A stretch of DNA of 64,000 nt from Amycolatopsis decaplanina DSM 44594 (GCF_000342005.1 NZ_AOHO01000055.1:115328-179327); one strand, 5' to 3'. Positions 25,810-35,081 are shown, numbered from the stretch's first letter. Translations and numbers: made by a program. The notes: a model not told the origin generated them from the letters alone.

Positions 25810-26784
25810 TCAGCAGAAGTACGGCGCCGTCGGGTCCACCAGCGCGACCCCGGTGCTGTCACCCGCGGAAACGGCATAGACCGGAGTGCACACGCCGGAG
25901 AACTTCCAGAAGTCCGTCGGCGGTTCCGTGCTGGTGTCCCGGCTTTCCTGCTTCACGTTGCTGCCCCAGGCGAAGACACTCCCGTCGGACTTCAGCGCGA
26001 CGTTGTGGTTGAAACCCGCGTCGATGGCGACCACGTCGGACTGCGCCTCCGGCGGAACCGTGGCCTGGCCGTAGAAGTTGTCGCCCCAGGCGATGACGCC
26101 GCCGTTCTTCAGCGCGATGCTGTGCCGGAAGCCCGCCGAGATCGCCGACACCCCGGACGTGGCCGCCGCGGGCACGGTGATCTGACCTTTCCCGTTGCTG
26201 CCCCAGGCGACGACGCCGCCGTTCTTGAGCGCGAGCCCGTGGTCGCCCCCCGCCGAGATCGCGGTGACACCGGACGAAACCGTTGTGGGCACGACGGTCC
26301 GCGATCCCCAGCTCAGCACGCTGCCGTTCGACTTGAGCGCCAGGTTGAAATACGCGCTGGTGGAGATCGCGGTGACCCCCGACGCCGCGGCCGCCGGTAC
26401 CACGTTCTGACCGTAGAAACCGTTGCCCCAGGCGATGACGCCACCGTTCTTCAGCGCGAGTTCGTGCGCCCAGCCGGCGGCGATCGCCGAAACCCCGGAC
26501 GTGGCCGCGGGCGGAACGGTCAATTGGCCGTAACTGTCGTTCCCCCAGGCGATCACGCCGCCGTCCTTGAGTGCGAGGTGGGTGATCGCGCCCGCGGAGA
26601 CCGCGCTGGCACCGAGCGCCGAGGCCGGTATGGTCCCCTGCCCGTAGTCGTTGCTCCCCCATGGCCGCGCTTCGCCGGTCGGCGCGGCACCTGCCGTACC
26701 GGAAAGGGAAACCGTTGCGATCATTACGGTAATCGCGACGCTCGCTACGCGCCGTGATGCCGATCGTCGATTCTCTGAAGGCAT
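25810..26784 (-). CDS. Secreted RCC1-like seven-repeat beta-propeller protein
   Basis: 324-residue exported protein; signal peptide about 12-35 after a basic start. Seven repeats of about 38 residues follow, with cores such as ALKNGGVIAWGNDSYGQLTVP. That is exactly the number for a complete RCC1-type propeller. The C-terminal tail holds two cysteines (SGVCTPVY and a terminal YFC) that could form a disulfide. ATG 26784 was chosen because it directly precedes the signal sequence; an upstream in-frame start exists. Convergent with the mce operon and divergent from the DUF6801 genes. Function unknown; binding or scaffold role inferred. Confidence 0.82.
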   Translation of the reverse strand: MPSENRRSASRRVASVAITVMIATVSLSGTAGAAPTGEARPWGSNDYGQGTIPASALGASAVSAGAITHLALKDGGVIAWGNDSYGQLTVPPAATSGVSAIAAGWAHELALKNGGVIAWGNGFYGQNVVPAAAASGVTAISTSAYFNLALKSNGSVLSWGSRTVVPTTVSSGVTAISAGGDHGLALKNGGVVAWGSNGKGQITVPAAATSGVSAISAGFRHSIALKNGGVIAWGDNFYGQATVPPEAQSDVVAIDAGFNHNVALKSDGSVFAWGSNVKQESRDTSTEPPTDFWKFSGVCTPVYAVSAGDSTGVALVDPTAPYFC

Positions 26785-26821
26785 GCGCGGAATGTTAACC
26801 CGGTTCCGCCGATCGGCTGCT

Positions 26822-26936
26822 TCTTTGTCATCCACGGACAAACTTCATAATCGCATTCAGCGCGCGTTGACAAGAAAGAACGGGCTCCTCACCCACTCCG
26901 AAACATGTCGACATGAATCCTTGTTACGTACATAAC
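26822..26936. promoter_or_regulatory. Divergent regulatory region with GACAAG motifs and a 12-bp palindrome
   Basis: Between the propeller and DUF6801 genes. TTTGTC (26824), GGACAAA (26836) and GACAAGAA followed by AGAACGG (from 26869) resemble the mce upstream cluster. CATGTCGACATG at 26904-26915 is a perfect palindrome and GTTACGTACATAAC (26923-26936) is nearly so. Candidate operators. Confidence 0.45.
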
Positions 26937-27069
26937 TCGCGGGTAACCTCGGTTTACCCCACCACCGAGAAAGTCGCTCGAGTCGAGCATATTTGATCAG
27001 AAAAATCCGCCGAAAGGCGCATGGGGAAAGCCGCCCGAGACGTAAACTGGATCAAAGGAGATGACAGGT

Positions 27070-27696
27070 ATGTCCCGCAGACTTGGCAAGTTGTCAGCCG
27101 GCGTCGCCACCACCGGCATCGTGTTCGGCGCCGTCGCCGTGCTCACCGCCGGCACGGCCGCCGCCGCGACCACCTACGCCACCGGCACCGTCGCCTACAT
27201 GTGCAACTTCCCCGGCATCGGCCAGCAGCAGCTGGACGTGAAGGCCAGCTTCGTCGGGCCGGACTCGGTCGCCTCCGGCGCCACCGCCACTCCGTCGAGT
27301 GTCGGCGGCACGGCGACGATCAACGCGACCATCAACGCGCTGCTCAACGCCGCCAACTACGACGGTGTCCGCGGCAAGGCCAACATGCCGATCACCGCCA
27401 CCAACGCCACCCCGACGTCGGCGACGGTGTCCAACCTGGACGTTCCGACCCAGATCAACCCGTACGTGCCCGGCCCCCGGACCTTCAACATCGTCCAGGA
27501 CGCCGGCACCAGCGTTCCGACGCTGACCGCGGGCGCTCCCGGTTCGGGCGTGATCTCCCTCGGCACCACGATCAACGCGCCGCTGGACTTCCACAAGAAA
27601 GACGGTTCCTGGACCACCTGGAACTTCAACTGCACCGTGAAGAACACCAACCCGGCGCAGAACCGCGCGTTCAGCCCGGCGATCCCGATCACCTGA
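27070..27696 (+). CDS. Secreted DUF6801-type protein (domain X alone)
   Basis: 208-residue exported protein; signal peptide about 1-33. The mature domain opens with YMCNFPGIGQQQ and closes near FNCT, the paired-cysteine pattern I associate with DUF6801 beta-sandwich proteins of actinobacteria. I chose ATG 27070 because AAAGGAG (27054-27060) sits nine bases before it; the ATG at 27061 would abut that Shine-Dalgarno. Followed after 72 bp by a second gene that carries the same domain. Function unknown. Confidence 0.83.
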   Translation: MSRRLGKLSAGVATTGIVFGAVAVLTAGTAAAATTYATGTVAYMCNFPGIGQQQLDVKASFVGPDSVASGATATPSSVGGTATINATINALLNAANYDGVRGKANMPITATNATPTSATVSNLDVPTQINPYVPGPRTFNIVQDAGTSVPTLTAGAPGSGVISLGTTINAPLDFHKKDGSWTTWNFNCTVKNTNPAQNRAFSPAIPIT

Positions 27697-27768
27697 TGAA
27701 CCCTCCGTGCGGGGCGGGGACGCCCGTCCCGCACGGTCTCCACCGGACATCGCACGAGAGGAACACCC

Positions 27769-29145
27769 ATGACGCAGCAGGTTCGCCGGGCACTCGGGAG
27801 GTTTCCCGTTCTGGCGGGCGTCATCCTGCTCGCGGGGGTGAGCGGTGCACTGTCCTCTTCGGCCGCGACCGATCCGGCCACACCACCGCCGGCGCCGTCG
27901 CAGGGCGCCACGGCCGCACACCTGAGTCTCGTGAACACCTGCGTCTTCCCGGACCCTGCCGGGGAAAGGCAGGTCACGATGGACGTCCAGGCAACGCTGC
28001 CGAAGGTCGTCCAAACCGGAAAACCGGTGCAGTTGAAGGACTTCTCGCTGACTTTCACGATCAGCGAGGGATCACTCGGATCCGTGGCCGAGGTCGCGGG
28101 TGGCGCGACCGTCGAGCTCACGGCCGCGAACGGGGACAAGAAGACCCCGATACCGGTGTCCCTGACGATCCCCGCGACCAAGGTGCCCGCCACCGGCGAA
28201 CTGAAGCTGGTGGCGACGGGCAAGGTCTCCGACATCCAGTTGAACGTGCCGTCCGAACTGCGGCTGAGCACCGGCGCGCCGTCACTGGCGCTGACCGCCG
28301 CCGAAACACCGCTCAAGCCGATCACCTGCACCCAGGCGCCGGACCAGGCCACGCTGCTCGGCAGTGTCGCGTTGCTGCCACTCGGGAAGCCGAAGCCGCA
28401 GTCCGGCAAGCCGGGCGAACAGAAGAAGCCCGGGGCCGACGCGCGGGCGGCGGACGACGTCCACGCCAGCGGCCTGTACCCCATCGCGCTGCAGCCGTTC
28501 GAGCTGCAGGGCACGTCGTCGATCAGCAAGCTCGGCGCGTTCGCCCGGTTGAAGCCCGCGTTCATGGTCAACGCGGTGTGGCACGTCGACCTGGAGAACA
28601 CGGAAGGTCCCGGCAAGATCACCGGCTCCGTCATCATGCCGCCGAGCACGATGACCTTCCTCGGTTTCGGCTTCGTCCCGATCACCGCGACCATGGAACT
28701 GCTGCCCGAGGACCACGCGACCGGCAACCACATCATCGACGTCGACGGCGTGTCGATCCCGGAACCGGAGGGCAGCTCGACCGTCCTCACCCCGCTCAAG
28801 GTCTACGGGAAACTGAGCGGGGTCACGATCAACGGGGTCGGCCTGGACGTCGGCGACCACTGCCTCACCGCCGAGCCGATCAAGATCAATCTCCGCGGGG
28901 AGAAGTATGGGATGTTCACCGGCGGCGTCGTGCGCACCGATCCGAAGTGGGCGGACCCCGCGTACCGGGACTTCACCCTGCCCGCGTTCTCCGGCTGCGG
29001 CGTGAAGGAGGATCTCGACTCGCTGTTGAGCGGAATGGCGTCGGGGCCGGGCAACCAGGCGTGCGTCGGGGTCAACCAGGTCGGGCTGCCCTGGGACCCG
29101 GAACGTAAATGTCCCAACGTGGATCCGCCGGTGGCGCGCCGCTGA
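27769..29145 (+). CDS. Secreted two-domain protein: DUF6801-like domain X plus mce-linked domain Y
   Basis: 458-residue exported protein; signal peptide about 1-33, then a Pro/Ala linker. Residues 50-190 match domain X (NTCVFPDPAG with Cys58, ending ITCT with Cys187). A charged Lys/Pro linker (about 205-230) leads to domain Y (232-458), which shares MPPST (290-294), Cys365 and FTLPAFSGC (402-410) with the protein encoded at 25087. It therefore looks like a fusion of the domains found alone in its two neighbours. ATG preceded by GAGAGGA. A stem-loop follows at 29158. Confidence 0.8.
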   Translation: MTQQVRRALGRFPVLAGVILLAGVSGALSSSAATDPATPPPAPSQGATAAHLSLVNTCVFPDPAGERQVTMDVQATLPKVVQTGKPVQLKDFSLTFTISEGSLGSVAEVAGGATVELTAANGDKKTPIPVSLTIPATKVPATGELKLVATGKVSDIQLNVPSELRLSTGAPSLALTAAETPLKPITCTQAPDQATLLGSVALLPLGKPKPQSGKPGEQKKPGADARAADDVHASGLYPIALQPFELQGTSSISKLGAFARLKPAFMVNAVWHVDLENTEGPGKITGSVIMPPSTMTFLGFGFVPITATMELLPEDHATGNHIIDVDGVSIPEPEGSSTVLTPLKVYGKLSGVTINGVGLDVGDHCLTAEPIKINLRGEKYGMFTGGVVRTDPKWADPAYRDFTLPAFSGCGVKEDLDSLLSGMASGPGNQACVGVNQVGLPWDPERKCPNVDPPVARR

Positions 29146-29157
29146 CGACGGTCAGGA

Positions 29158-29195
29158 AAGGGTCGTTCAGGACGTTTTCGCCCTGAACGACCCTT
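29158..29195. terminator. Stem-loop between convergent genes
   Basis: 14-bp inverted repeat (arm AAGGGTCGTTCAGG) with a 10-base loop GACGTTTTCG, 12 bp beyond the two-domain protein's stop codon and before the convergent PucR gene's end. Confidence 0.75.
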
Positions 29196-29212
29196 CCCGG
29201 CATCCGGGTGCC

Positions 29213-30496
29213 CTAAGACCCGCTCGACGTCCACTGTGGACTATTGCGAGGCGCGGGAAGCACCTCCGGCAGCGCGTATCCTTCGGGCGCCGCGGAAGGG
29301 CTGACACCGGCCCGCAGCGCGAGTTCCATCTCGAACCGGGCCCCCGGGTCGCGCAGGTGCTCGCCGAAAGTCGCCTGCAACTGCCGCATCCGGTACCGCA
29401 CGGTCTGCGGGTGTACCTGGAGCCGCTCGGCGATGTCGACGACGTTGCCCTGGCTGTCGAGCCAGGCGCGCAGGGTCTCGAGCAGCCGTTCCCGCTGTTT
29501 CCCGGTCATCTCGGCGAGCGGGGCGAACAGGCGGTCGCGCAGCTGGCAGGTCAGCGCGGCGTCGGCGTTCACGAGCAGGGTGGCGAGATGTTCTTCGGCG
29601 CGGATCACCCGGCGGGCCTGGACGATGCCGCGTTCGGAGAGGTGCAGGGCTTCGCGCGCCCAGCGGAGGGAATCGGCGACGGAGTCCAGCGGACGGCACG
29701 GGCCGATCGACAGCCGATAGTCCGGCAGCGCGGCCTGCAGGGTGGCCAGACGGGCGCCGGTGATCTCGCCGGGGACGAGCAGACGCGGCTCAGCGCAGTC
29801 GAGTTCGACGAGGACGTCCGAATCCACCGCGTTGTGCCGCCGGGGTCTGACGCTCTCACCGATCGGCTGCAGCACCACCGGCGTCGCGCGCTCGGGCACC
29901 GTCCAGCCGGTCAGCTGCGCGAGTTCCGCGATCGCCTTCGTCGGCGCGGGCGGGGTTTCCAGCACCAGGTGCAGCAGTTTGCGGCGCCACGTGTCCAGTG
30001 CGCCGGCGGTGCGCGCCTTCGCTTCGAGGTACCCGTCCAGCGCGACGGACGCGAGTTCGTCCATGAACGCGAGCATCGCGTCGGCCAGTTGCGACATCAC
30101 CGCGGACGAGAGACCGCTGCGGCGGCCGACGCGCATGATGCGCCGCCACGAGACCCGCGCACCGACCCGGTACGCAGACTGGAGGGTGTCGAGGCTGCGG
30201 CCTTCCCTCATCTCGTTCTGCCCGAGCCGGTGGTGGACCTCGTGCGACTGTTCCTTGGAGACGCTGGGATCCGCGATCTGGGCGACGAACAGCGTGATCG
30301 CGTATTCGACGCCCGCGCGGATCGACTTGCCGTAGGGCCCGTCGAGCGGTCGCGCGTACGCGGGGATGGTCGCCCGGATCTCGTCGACGATCTCGTTGGC
30401 GAGACTGCCCAGTTCCGGTCGCAAAATGTCGGCGAGCTTGCGAGGAAGCGCCGCAGGGGGCTGCGCAGCGTGTTCGATTCCGCGCTCCACCGACAT
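29213..30496 (-). CDS. PucR/CdaR-family transcriptional regulator
   Basis: 427 residues. The N-terminal half is helical (RsbR-like, about 15-180), the middle is a GGDEF-like sensor fold, and the C-terminal PucR-type helix-turn-helix is clear (LLETLRAWLDSQGNVVDIAERLQVHPQTVRYRMRQL, about 350-390). ATG 30496 is preceded by AAAGGAG. Such regulators usually respond to a small metabolite and often regulate neighbouring transport or catabolic genes. A perfect TTGTCAC-N4-GTGACAA palindrome lies 117 bp upstream, probably its operator; the half-site recurs before mce. Confidence 0.9.
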   Translation of the reverse strand: MSVERGIEHAAQPPAALPRKLADILRPELGSLANEIVDEIRATIPAYARPLDGPYGKSIRAGVEYAITLFVAQIADPSVSKEQSHEVHHRLGQNEMREGRSLDTLQSAYRVGARVSWRRIMRVGRRSGLSSAVMSQLADAMLAFMDELASVALDGYLEAKARTAGALDTWRRKLLHLVLETPPAPTKAIAELAQLTGWTVPERATPVVLQPIGESVRPRRHNAVDSDVLVELDCAEPRLLVPGEITGARLATLQAALPDYRLSIGPCRPLDSVADSLRWAREALHLSERGIVQARRVIRAEEHLATLLVNADAALTCQLRDRLFAPLAEMTGKQRERLLETLRAWLDSQGNVVDIAERLQVHPQTVRYRMRQLQATFGEHLRDPGARFEMELALRAGVSPSAAPEGYALPEVLPAPRNSPQWTSSGS

Positions 30497-30612
30497 CGCA
30501 GCTCCTTTGCTCCGCCCAGCGTCCCGACATCCCACGATCGTCGTGGGGTGACAACGAACACATCGCAAAGTCGCTCGTGAATGTGTCACCTTTCGCAGAA
30601 GAAACCGATTTC

Positions 30613-30630
30613 TTGTCACCGTCGTGACAA
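30613..30630. promoter_or_regulatory. Palindromic operator candidate TTGTCAC-N4-GTGACAA
   Basis: Perfect 7-bp arms with a 4-base spacer, upstream of the PucR-type gene. With preceding bases it reads TTTCTTGTCACC, matching TTCTTGTCACC before the mce operon at 15654. Candidate autoregulatory site. Confidence 0.55.
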
Positions 30631-30727
30631 AATCACGGGTCATCCCTGAATTTTGATGACAAGTGCCCGGCAAACGCCTCGCGCGGTACGTACGAACGGC
30701 CGAAGTGGATGCGACCGTGACGGAGCG

Positions 30728-31522
30728 TCACCGCTTTCCGGTGAGCAATTCACCGAGTACTTCGAGCACCGGCGCCAGCACGCGCACCTCGGTGCCGGCG
30801 CATTCGGTGATCCCCGCGCCGACGACCTCGAAACCGCTCAGCCCGCGAAGCATCGCCACCAGGCGCTCGATCGTCAAGCCACCGGGCTCCGGACAGTTCA
30901 GCCCGTCGAACTCGCGCGGGTCGAGCACGTCGAGGTCGAGATGGACGTACACCTTGTCCGCGCCGGCCAGCCCCGCGGCGACGTCGGCCGCTTCGACGGC
31001 GAGCCCGCGATCGACCACGGCCCGCTCGGCGTCGTCGAAGGCCCTCGTCCCGGCGAGGACGACACGTCCGGGTTCGACCGGCGGGTTCGCGGCGAACTCC
31101 GGGTCACCCTCGCCGAGCAGCGACCGCAGCACCATTCCGTGGAACGCGCCCGACGGCGACGTCTCCGCGGTGTTGAGATCGGAATGCGCGTCGAACCAGG
31201 CGACGCCGAGCGCGGGCCCGAAGCGGTAACGCGCGACCCCGATCGGGATCAGTTCGACGCCGCAGTCCCCGCCGATGGTGAGCACCGGCCCGCCCGGCGC
31301 CTCCAGCGCGGCGAGCTGCGCGGCCCGGTTCGCGCCGGTGAGCACCACACGGTTGGCGATGCCGTTGACCACGGGCGAGGTCTCGCGGGTCTGCCGGATG
31401 TGGTGCACCGGCACGCCCAGCACGTGACCCGCCAGCTCTGCGAGCGCGACGCAGCCTTCGGGCAACTCCGGCGCGCGCTCGGTCAGTGCGCCCTGAAACT
31501 GGGGTACGGCGTTGATCAGCAC
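30728..31522 (-). CDS. Arginase/ureohydrolase-fold protein
   Basis: 264-residue binuclear-metal hydrolase family member. The motifs are GGDCG, AWFDAHSDLNT and HLDLDVLDP. The usual GGDHS histidine ligand is Cys here; I believe this variant recurs in actinobacterial members, so activity on arginine should not be assumed. GTG start at 31522. It lies downstream of pyc on the same strand, with a family B palindrome between them. Confidence 0.88.
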   Translation of the reverse strand: MLINAVPQFQGALTERAPELPEGCVALAELAGHVLGVPVHHIRQTRETSPVVNGIANRVVLTGANRAAQLAALEAPGGPVLTIGGDCGVELIPIGVARYRFGPALGVAWFDAHSDLNTAETSPSGAFHGMVLRSLLGEGDPEFAANPPVEPGRVVLAGTRAFDDAERAVVDRGLAVEAADVAAGLAGADKVYVHLDLDVLDPREFDGLNCPEPGGLTIERLVAMLRGLSGFEVVGAGITECAGTEVRVLAPVLEVLGELLTGKR

Positions 31523-31547
31523 CGGTCCACGTTAGCGGCGGCCGCAA

Positions 31548-31602
31548 GTCCGTGAAGGCCCCCTTGAGGGACCCTGGGTCTCTCAAGGGGGCCTTCACGG
31601 AC
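31548..31602. repeat. Palindromic intergenic repeat, family B, copy 3
   Basis: 25-bp arms (start GTCCGTGAAGGCC) with one G-T mismatch and loop CCTGG, 13 bp beyond the pyc stop codon. Probable pyc terminator. Confidence 0.88.
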
Positions 31603-31615
31603 AGCTCGGCTCAGG

Positions 31616-34600
31616 TCACTCCAGGACGAGAAGCAGGTCCCCGCCCTCGACCTGCTGGACGGCGTTGATCGCGCGCCGCGACACCTTGCCGCCGGCGGAA
31701 GCGGTGATCGACGCCTCCATCTTCATCGCCTCGATGGTCGCGACCGTCGCACCGGCCTCGACCTCGTCGCCCTCGGACACCTGCAGCGTCACCACGCCCG
31801 CGAACGGCGCGGCGATCTGCTTCGGGTCGCCCTTGTCGGCCTTCTCCGTCGCCGGGATGTCCGACGCGATCGAGGTGTCGCGGACCTGGATCGGGCGCAG
31901 CTGGCCGTTGAGCGTGGACATCACCGTGCGCAGCCCGCGCTCGTCGGCCTCGCCGATGGCCTCCAGCTCGATCAGCAGCCGGACACCCTGCTCCAGGTCG
32001 ACCGAGTACTCCTCTCCCGGGCGCAGGCCGTAGAAGAAGTCCTTGGACGGCAGGACGGAGGTGTCACCGTACTGCTCGCGGTGCGCCTCGAAGTCCTTCG
32101 TGGGCCCGGGGAACAGCAGCCGGTTCAGCGTCGCGCGCCGGTTCTCCGCCAGTCCTTTGTGGTCCTCTTCGGACAGTTCCTGCACCGGCTTCGGCTGCGC
32201 GCGGCCTTCGAGGGCCTTGGTGCGGAACGGCTCCGGCCAGCCACCGGGCGGGTCGCCCAGTTCGCCGCGCAGGAAGCCGATCACCGAGTCGGGGATGTCG
32301 AACTTGTTCGGCTCCGCCTCGAAGTCCTCCGGCGAGACGCCGGCGCCGACGAGGTGCAGCGCGAGGTCACCGACCACTTTGGACGAGGGCGTGACCTTGA
32401 CCAGATGCCCGAGGATCCGGTCCGCGGCCGCGTACATCGCCTCGATGTCCTCGAACCGCTCGCCGAGACCGAGCGCGATCGCCTGCGTGCGCAGGTTCGA
32501 CAGCTGCCCACCGGGGATCTCGTGGTGGTACACACGCCCGGTCGGCGACGCGAGACCTGCCTCGAACGGCGCGTAGATCTTGCGCACGCTCTCCCAGTAC
32601 GGCTCCAGGTCGCCGATCGCCTGCAGGTCCAGCCCGGTCGGCCGGTCCGAGTGGTCGGTGGCCGCGACGAGCGCGGAAAGCGACGGCTGCGACGTCGTGC
32701 CCGCCATGGACGCGACGGCACCGTCGACGGCGTCCGCCCCGGCCTGGATCGCGGCGAGGTACGTCGCCAGCTGGCCACCCGCCGTGTCGTGCGTGTGGAT
32801 GTGCACCGGCAGGTCGAATTCCTTGCGCAACGCGGAAACCAGCCGCACCGCCGCGGGTGCCCGCAGCAGTCCCGCCATGTCCTTGATGGCCAGGACGTGC
32901 GCCCCCGCGCCGACGATCTGCTCCGCCAGCTTGAGGTAGTAGTCCAGGGTGTACAGCTTCTCGGCCGGATCCGACAGGTCCGAGGTGTAGCAGAGCGCCA
33001 CCTCGGCGACGGCGGATCCGGTCTCGCGGACGGCTTCGATCGCCGGGCGCATCTGCTCGACGTCGTTGAGCGCGTCGAAGATCCGGAAGATGTCGATCCC
33101 GGTAGCCGTCGCCTCCTCGACGAAGGCGTTGGTCACCTCGGTGGGGTACGGCGTGTAGCCGACCGTGTTGCGGCCGCGCAGCAGCATCTGCAGACAGATG
33201 TTCGGCACCGCTTCCCGCAGCTTCGCCAGCCGCTCCCACGGATCTTCGGCGAGGAAGCGGAGGGCTACGTCGTAGGTCGCGCCGCCCCAGCATTCCAGCG
33301 AAAGCAGCTGCGGCGTGGTCCGCGCGACGATCGGCGCGACGGCGAGCAGGTCCTTCGTCCGCACCCGGGTGGCGAGCAGCGACTGGTGCGCGTCGCGGAA
33401 GGTGGTGTCGGTGACGCCGATGGTCGGCGACTCCCGCAGCCAGCGGGCGAAGCCCTCCGGCCCCAGTTCGGTGAGCTTCTGCTTCGAGCCGGGCGCCGGT
33501 TCGAGGCCCGTGGGCAGCTTCGGCAGTTTGACCTGGGGGTCGAGGGTGCGAGGACGTTCACCGTGCGGCTTGTTGACCGTCTTGTCGGCGAGGTAGGTCA
33601 GCAGCCTGGTCCCGCGGTCGGCCGAATGGCGCGCGGTGAGCAGATGCGGGCGCTCCTCGATGAACGAGGTCGTGACGCGGCCTTCGCGGAAGTCCGGGTC
33701 GTCGAGGACGGCCTGCAGGAACGGGATGTTCGTGGCCACGCCGCGGATCCGGAACTCCGCGACCGCGCGGCGGGCGCGGCCGACGGCGGTCTTGAAGTCG
33801 CGGCCGCGGCAGGTGAGCTTCACCAGCAGCGAGTCGAAGTGCGCGCTGATCTCGGTGCCGGAGAACGCCGTCCCGCCGTCGAGGCGGATGCCGGAACCGC
33901 CGGGCGAACGGTACGCGCTGATCATCCCGGTGTCCGGGCGGAAGCCGTTGGCGGGATCCTCGGTGGTGATGCGGCACTGCAGGGCGGCGCCGCGCAGGTA
34001 CACCTTGTCCTGCGAGAGCCCGAGGTCGTCGAGCGTCTCGCCGGAGGCGATGCGCAGCTGCGACTGGACGAGGTCGACGTCGGTGACCTCCTCGGTCACC
34101 GTGTGCTCGACCTGGATGCGCGGGTTCATCTCGATGAAGACGTGGTTGCCGTCCCGGTCGAGCAGGAACTCGACGGTGCCGGCGTTGCGATAGCCGATCT
34201 GGCGGGCGAACTTCACCGCGTCGGAGCAGATCCGGTCCCGCAGTTCGGACGGCAGGTTCGGCGCCGGGGCCAGCTCGACGACCTTCTGATGCCGCCGCTG
34301 GACCGAGCAGTCGCGCTCGAAGAGGTGGATCACGTTGCCCTCGCCGTCGGCGAGGATCTGGACCTCGATGTGGCGAGGCTCGACGACGGCCTTCTCGATG
34401 AACACAGTCGGGTCGCCGAAGGCGGATTCGGCCTCGCGCGCGGCGGCCTCGATGGACTCGCGCAGCTGCGCGGGGTCCTGGACGCGGCGCATACCGCGCC
34501 CGCCACCGCCGGCGACGGCCTTGACGAAGACCGGGAAGCCGATCTCTTCGGCGGCGGCGATCAGCGCGTCGACGTCGGAGGACGGTTCCGACGAGCCCAG

Positions 34601-34993
34601 CACCGGCACCCCGGCCTCGCGCGCGGCCTTGACCGCGCGAGCCTTGTTCCCGGTCAGCTCGAGGATGTCCGCGCTCGGTCCGACGAAGGTGATGCCTTCG
34701 TCCTCGCACGCGCGCGCGAGGTCCGGGTTCTCGGAGAGGAAGCCGTAGCCGGGGTAAACGGCGTCCGCCCCCGCCTTCTTGGCGGCGGCCACGATTTCCT
34801 CGACCGACAGATAGGCCCGCACCGGGTGACCGGGTTCGCCGATCTCGTAGGCCTCGTCGGCCTTCAGCCGGTGGAGCGAATTGCGGTCTTCGTGCGGGAA
34901 CACAGCCACCGTGCCCGCGCCGAGCTCGAATCCGGCGCGGAACGCGCGAATGGCGATCTCACCCCGGTTGGCGACCAGTACCTTGCGGAACAT
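31616..34993 (-). CDS. pyc: Pyruvate carboxylase
   Basis: 1125-residue anaplerotic enzyme making oxaloacetate from pyruvate, bicarbonate and ATP. Three parts are seen in order: an ATP-grasp biotin carboxylase (FRKVLVANRGEIAIRAFRA start; GGGGRGMRRV; FIEMNPRIQVEHTVTEEVT), a carboxyltransferase barrel (GVTDTTFRDAHQSLLATR; CWGGATYDVALRFL), and a C-terminal biotinyl domain with EAMKMEAS. ATG 34993 has GGGAAGGA upstream. Full length. In Mycobacterium it lies next to rsmD; here about 24 kb of other genes separate them. Confidence 0.98.
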   Translation of the reverse strand: MFRKVLVANRGEIAIRAFRAGFELGAGTVAVFPHEDRNSLHRLKADEAYEIGEPGHPVRAYLSVEEIVAAAKKAGADAVYPGYGFLSENPDLARACEDEGITFVGPSADILELTGNKARAVKAAREAGVPVLGSSEPSSDVDALIAAAEEIGFPVFVKAVAGGGGRGMRRVQDPAQLRESIEAAAREAESAFGDPTVFIEKAVVEPRHIEVQILADGEGNVIHLFERDCSVQRRHQKVVELAPAPNLPSELRDRICSDAVKFARQIGYRNAGTVEFLLDRDGNHVFIEMNPRIQVEHTVTEEVTDVDLVQSQLRIASGETLDDLGLSQDKVYLRGAALQCRITTEDPANGFRPDTGMISAYRSPGGSGIRLDGGTAFSGTEISAHFDSLLVKLTCRGRDFKTAVGRARRAVAEFRIRGVATNIPFLQAVLDDPDFREGRVTTSFIEERPHLLTARHSADRGTRLLTYLADKTVNKPHGERPRTLDPQVKLPKLPTGLEPAPGSKQKLTELGPEGFARWLRESPTIGVTDTTFRDAHQSLLATRVRTKDLLAVAPIVARTTPQLLSLECWGGATYDVALRFLAEDPWERLAKLREAVPNICLQMLLRGRNTVGYTPYPTEVTNAFVEEATATGIDIFRIFDALNDVEQMRPAIEAVRETGSAVAEVALCYTSDLSDPAEKLYTLDYYLKLAEQIVGAGAHVLAIKDMAGLLRAPAAVRLVSALRKEFDLPVHIHTHDTAGGQLATYLAAIQAGADAVDGAVASMAGTTSQPSLSALVAATDHSDRPTGLDLQAIGDLEPYWESVRKIYAPFEAGLASPTGRVYHHEIPGGQLSNLRTQAIALGLGERFEDIEAMYAAADRILGHLVKVTPSSKVVGDLALHLVGAGVSPEDFEAEPNKFDIPDSVIGFLRGELGDPPGGWPEPFRTKALEGRAQPKPVQELSEEDHKGLAENRRATLNRLLFPGPTKDFEAHREQYGDTSVLPSKDFFYGLRPGEEYSVDLEQGVRLLIELEAIGEADERGLRTVMSTLNGQLRPIQVRDTSIASDIPATEKADKGDPKQIAAPFAGVVTLQVSEGDEVEAGATVATIEAMKMEASITASAGGKVSRRAINAVQQVEGGDLLLVLE

Positions 34994-35081
34994 GCCGGTC
35001 CTTCCCATCATCGGATCGGTAGGTGAGGCACGTTACCTGCTCGCTCCCGCAGGACGGGAGTTGTTGCCCAGGTGATGGACG

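Noticed and set aside
27061..27069. ATG 27061 as the start of the DUF6801 gene
   Set aside because: The AAAGGAG Shine-Dalgarno abuts it directly; ATG 27070 has proper spacing.
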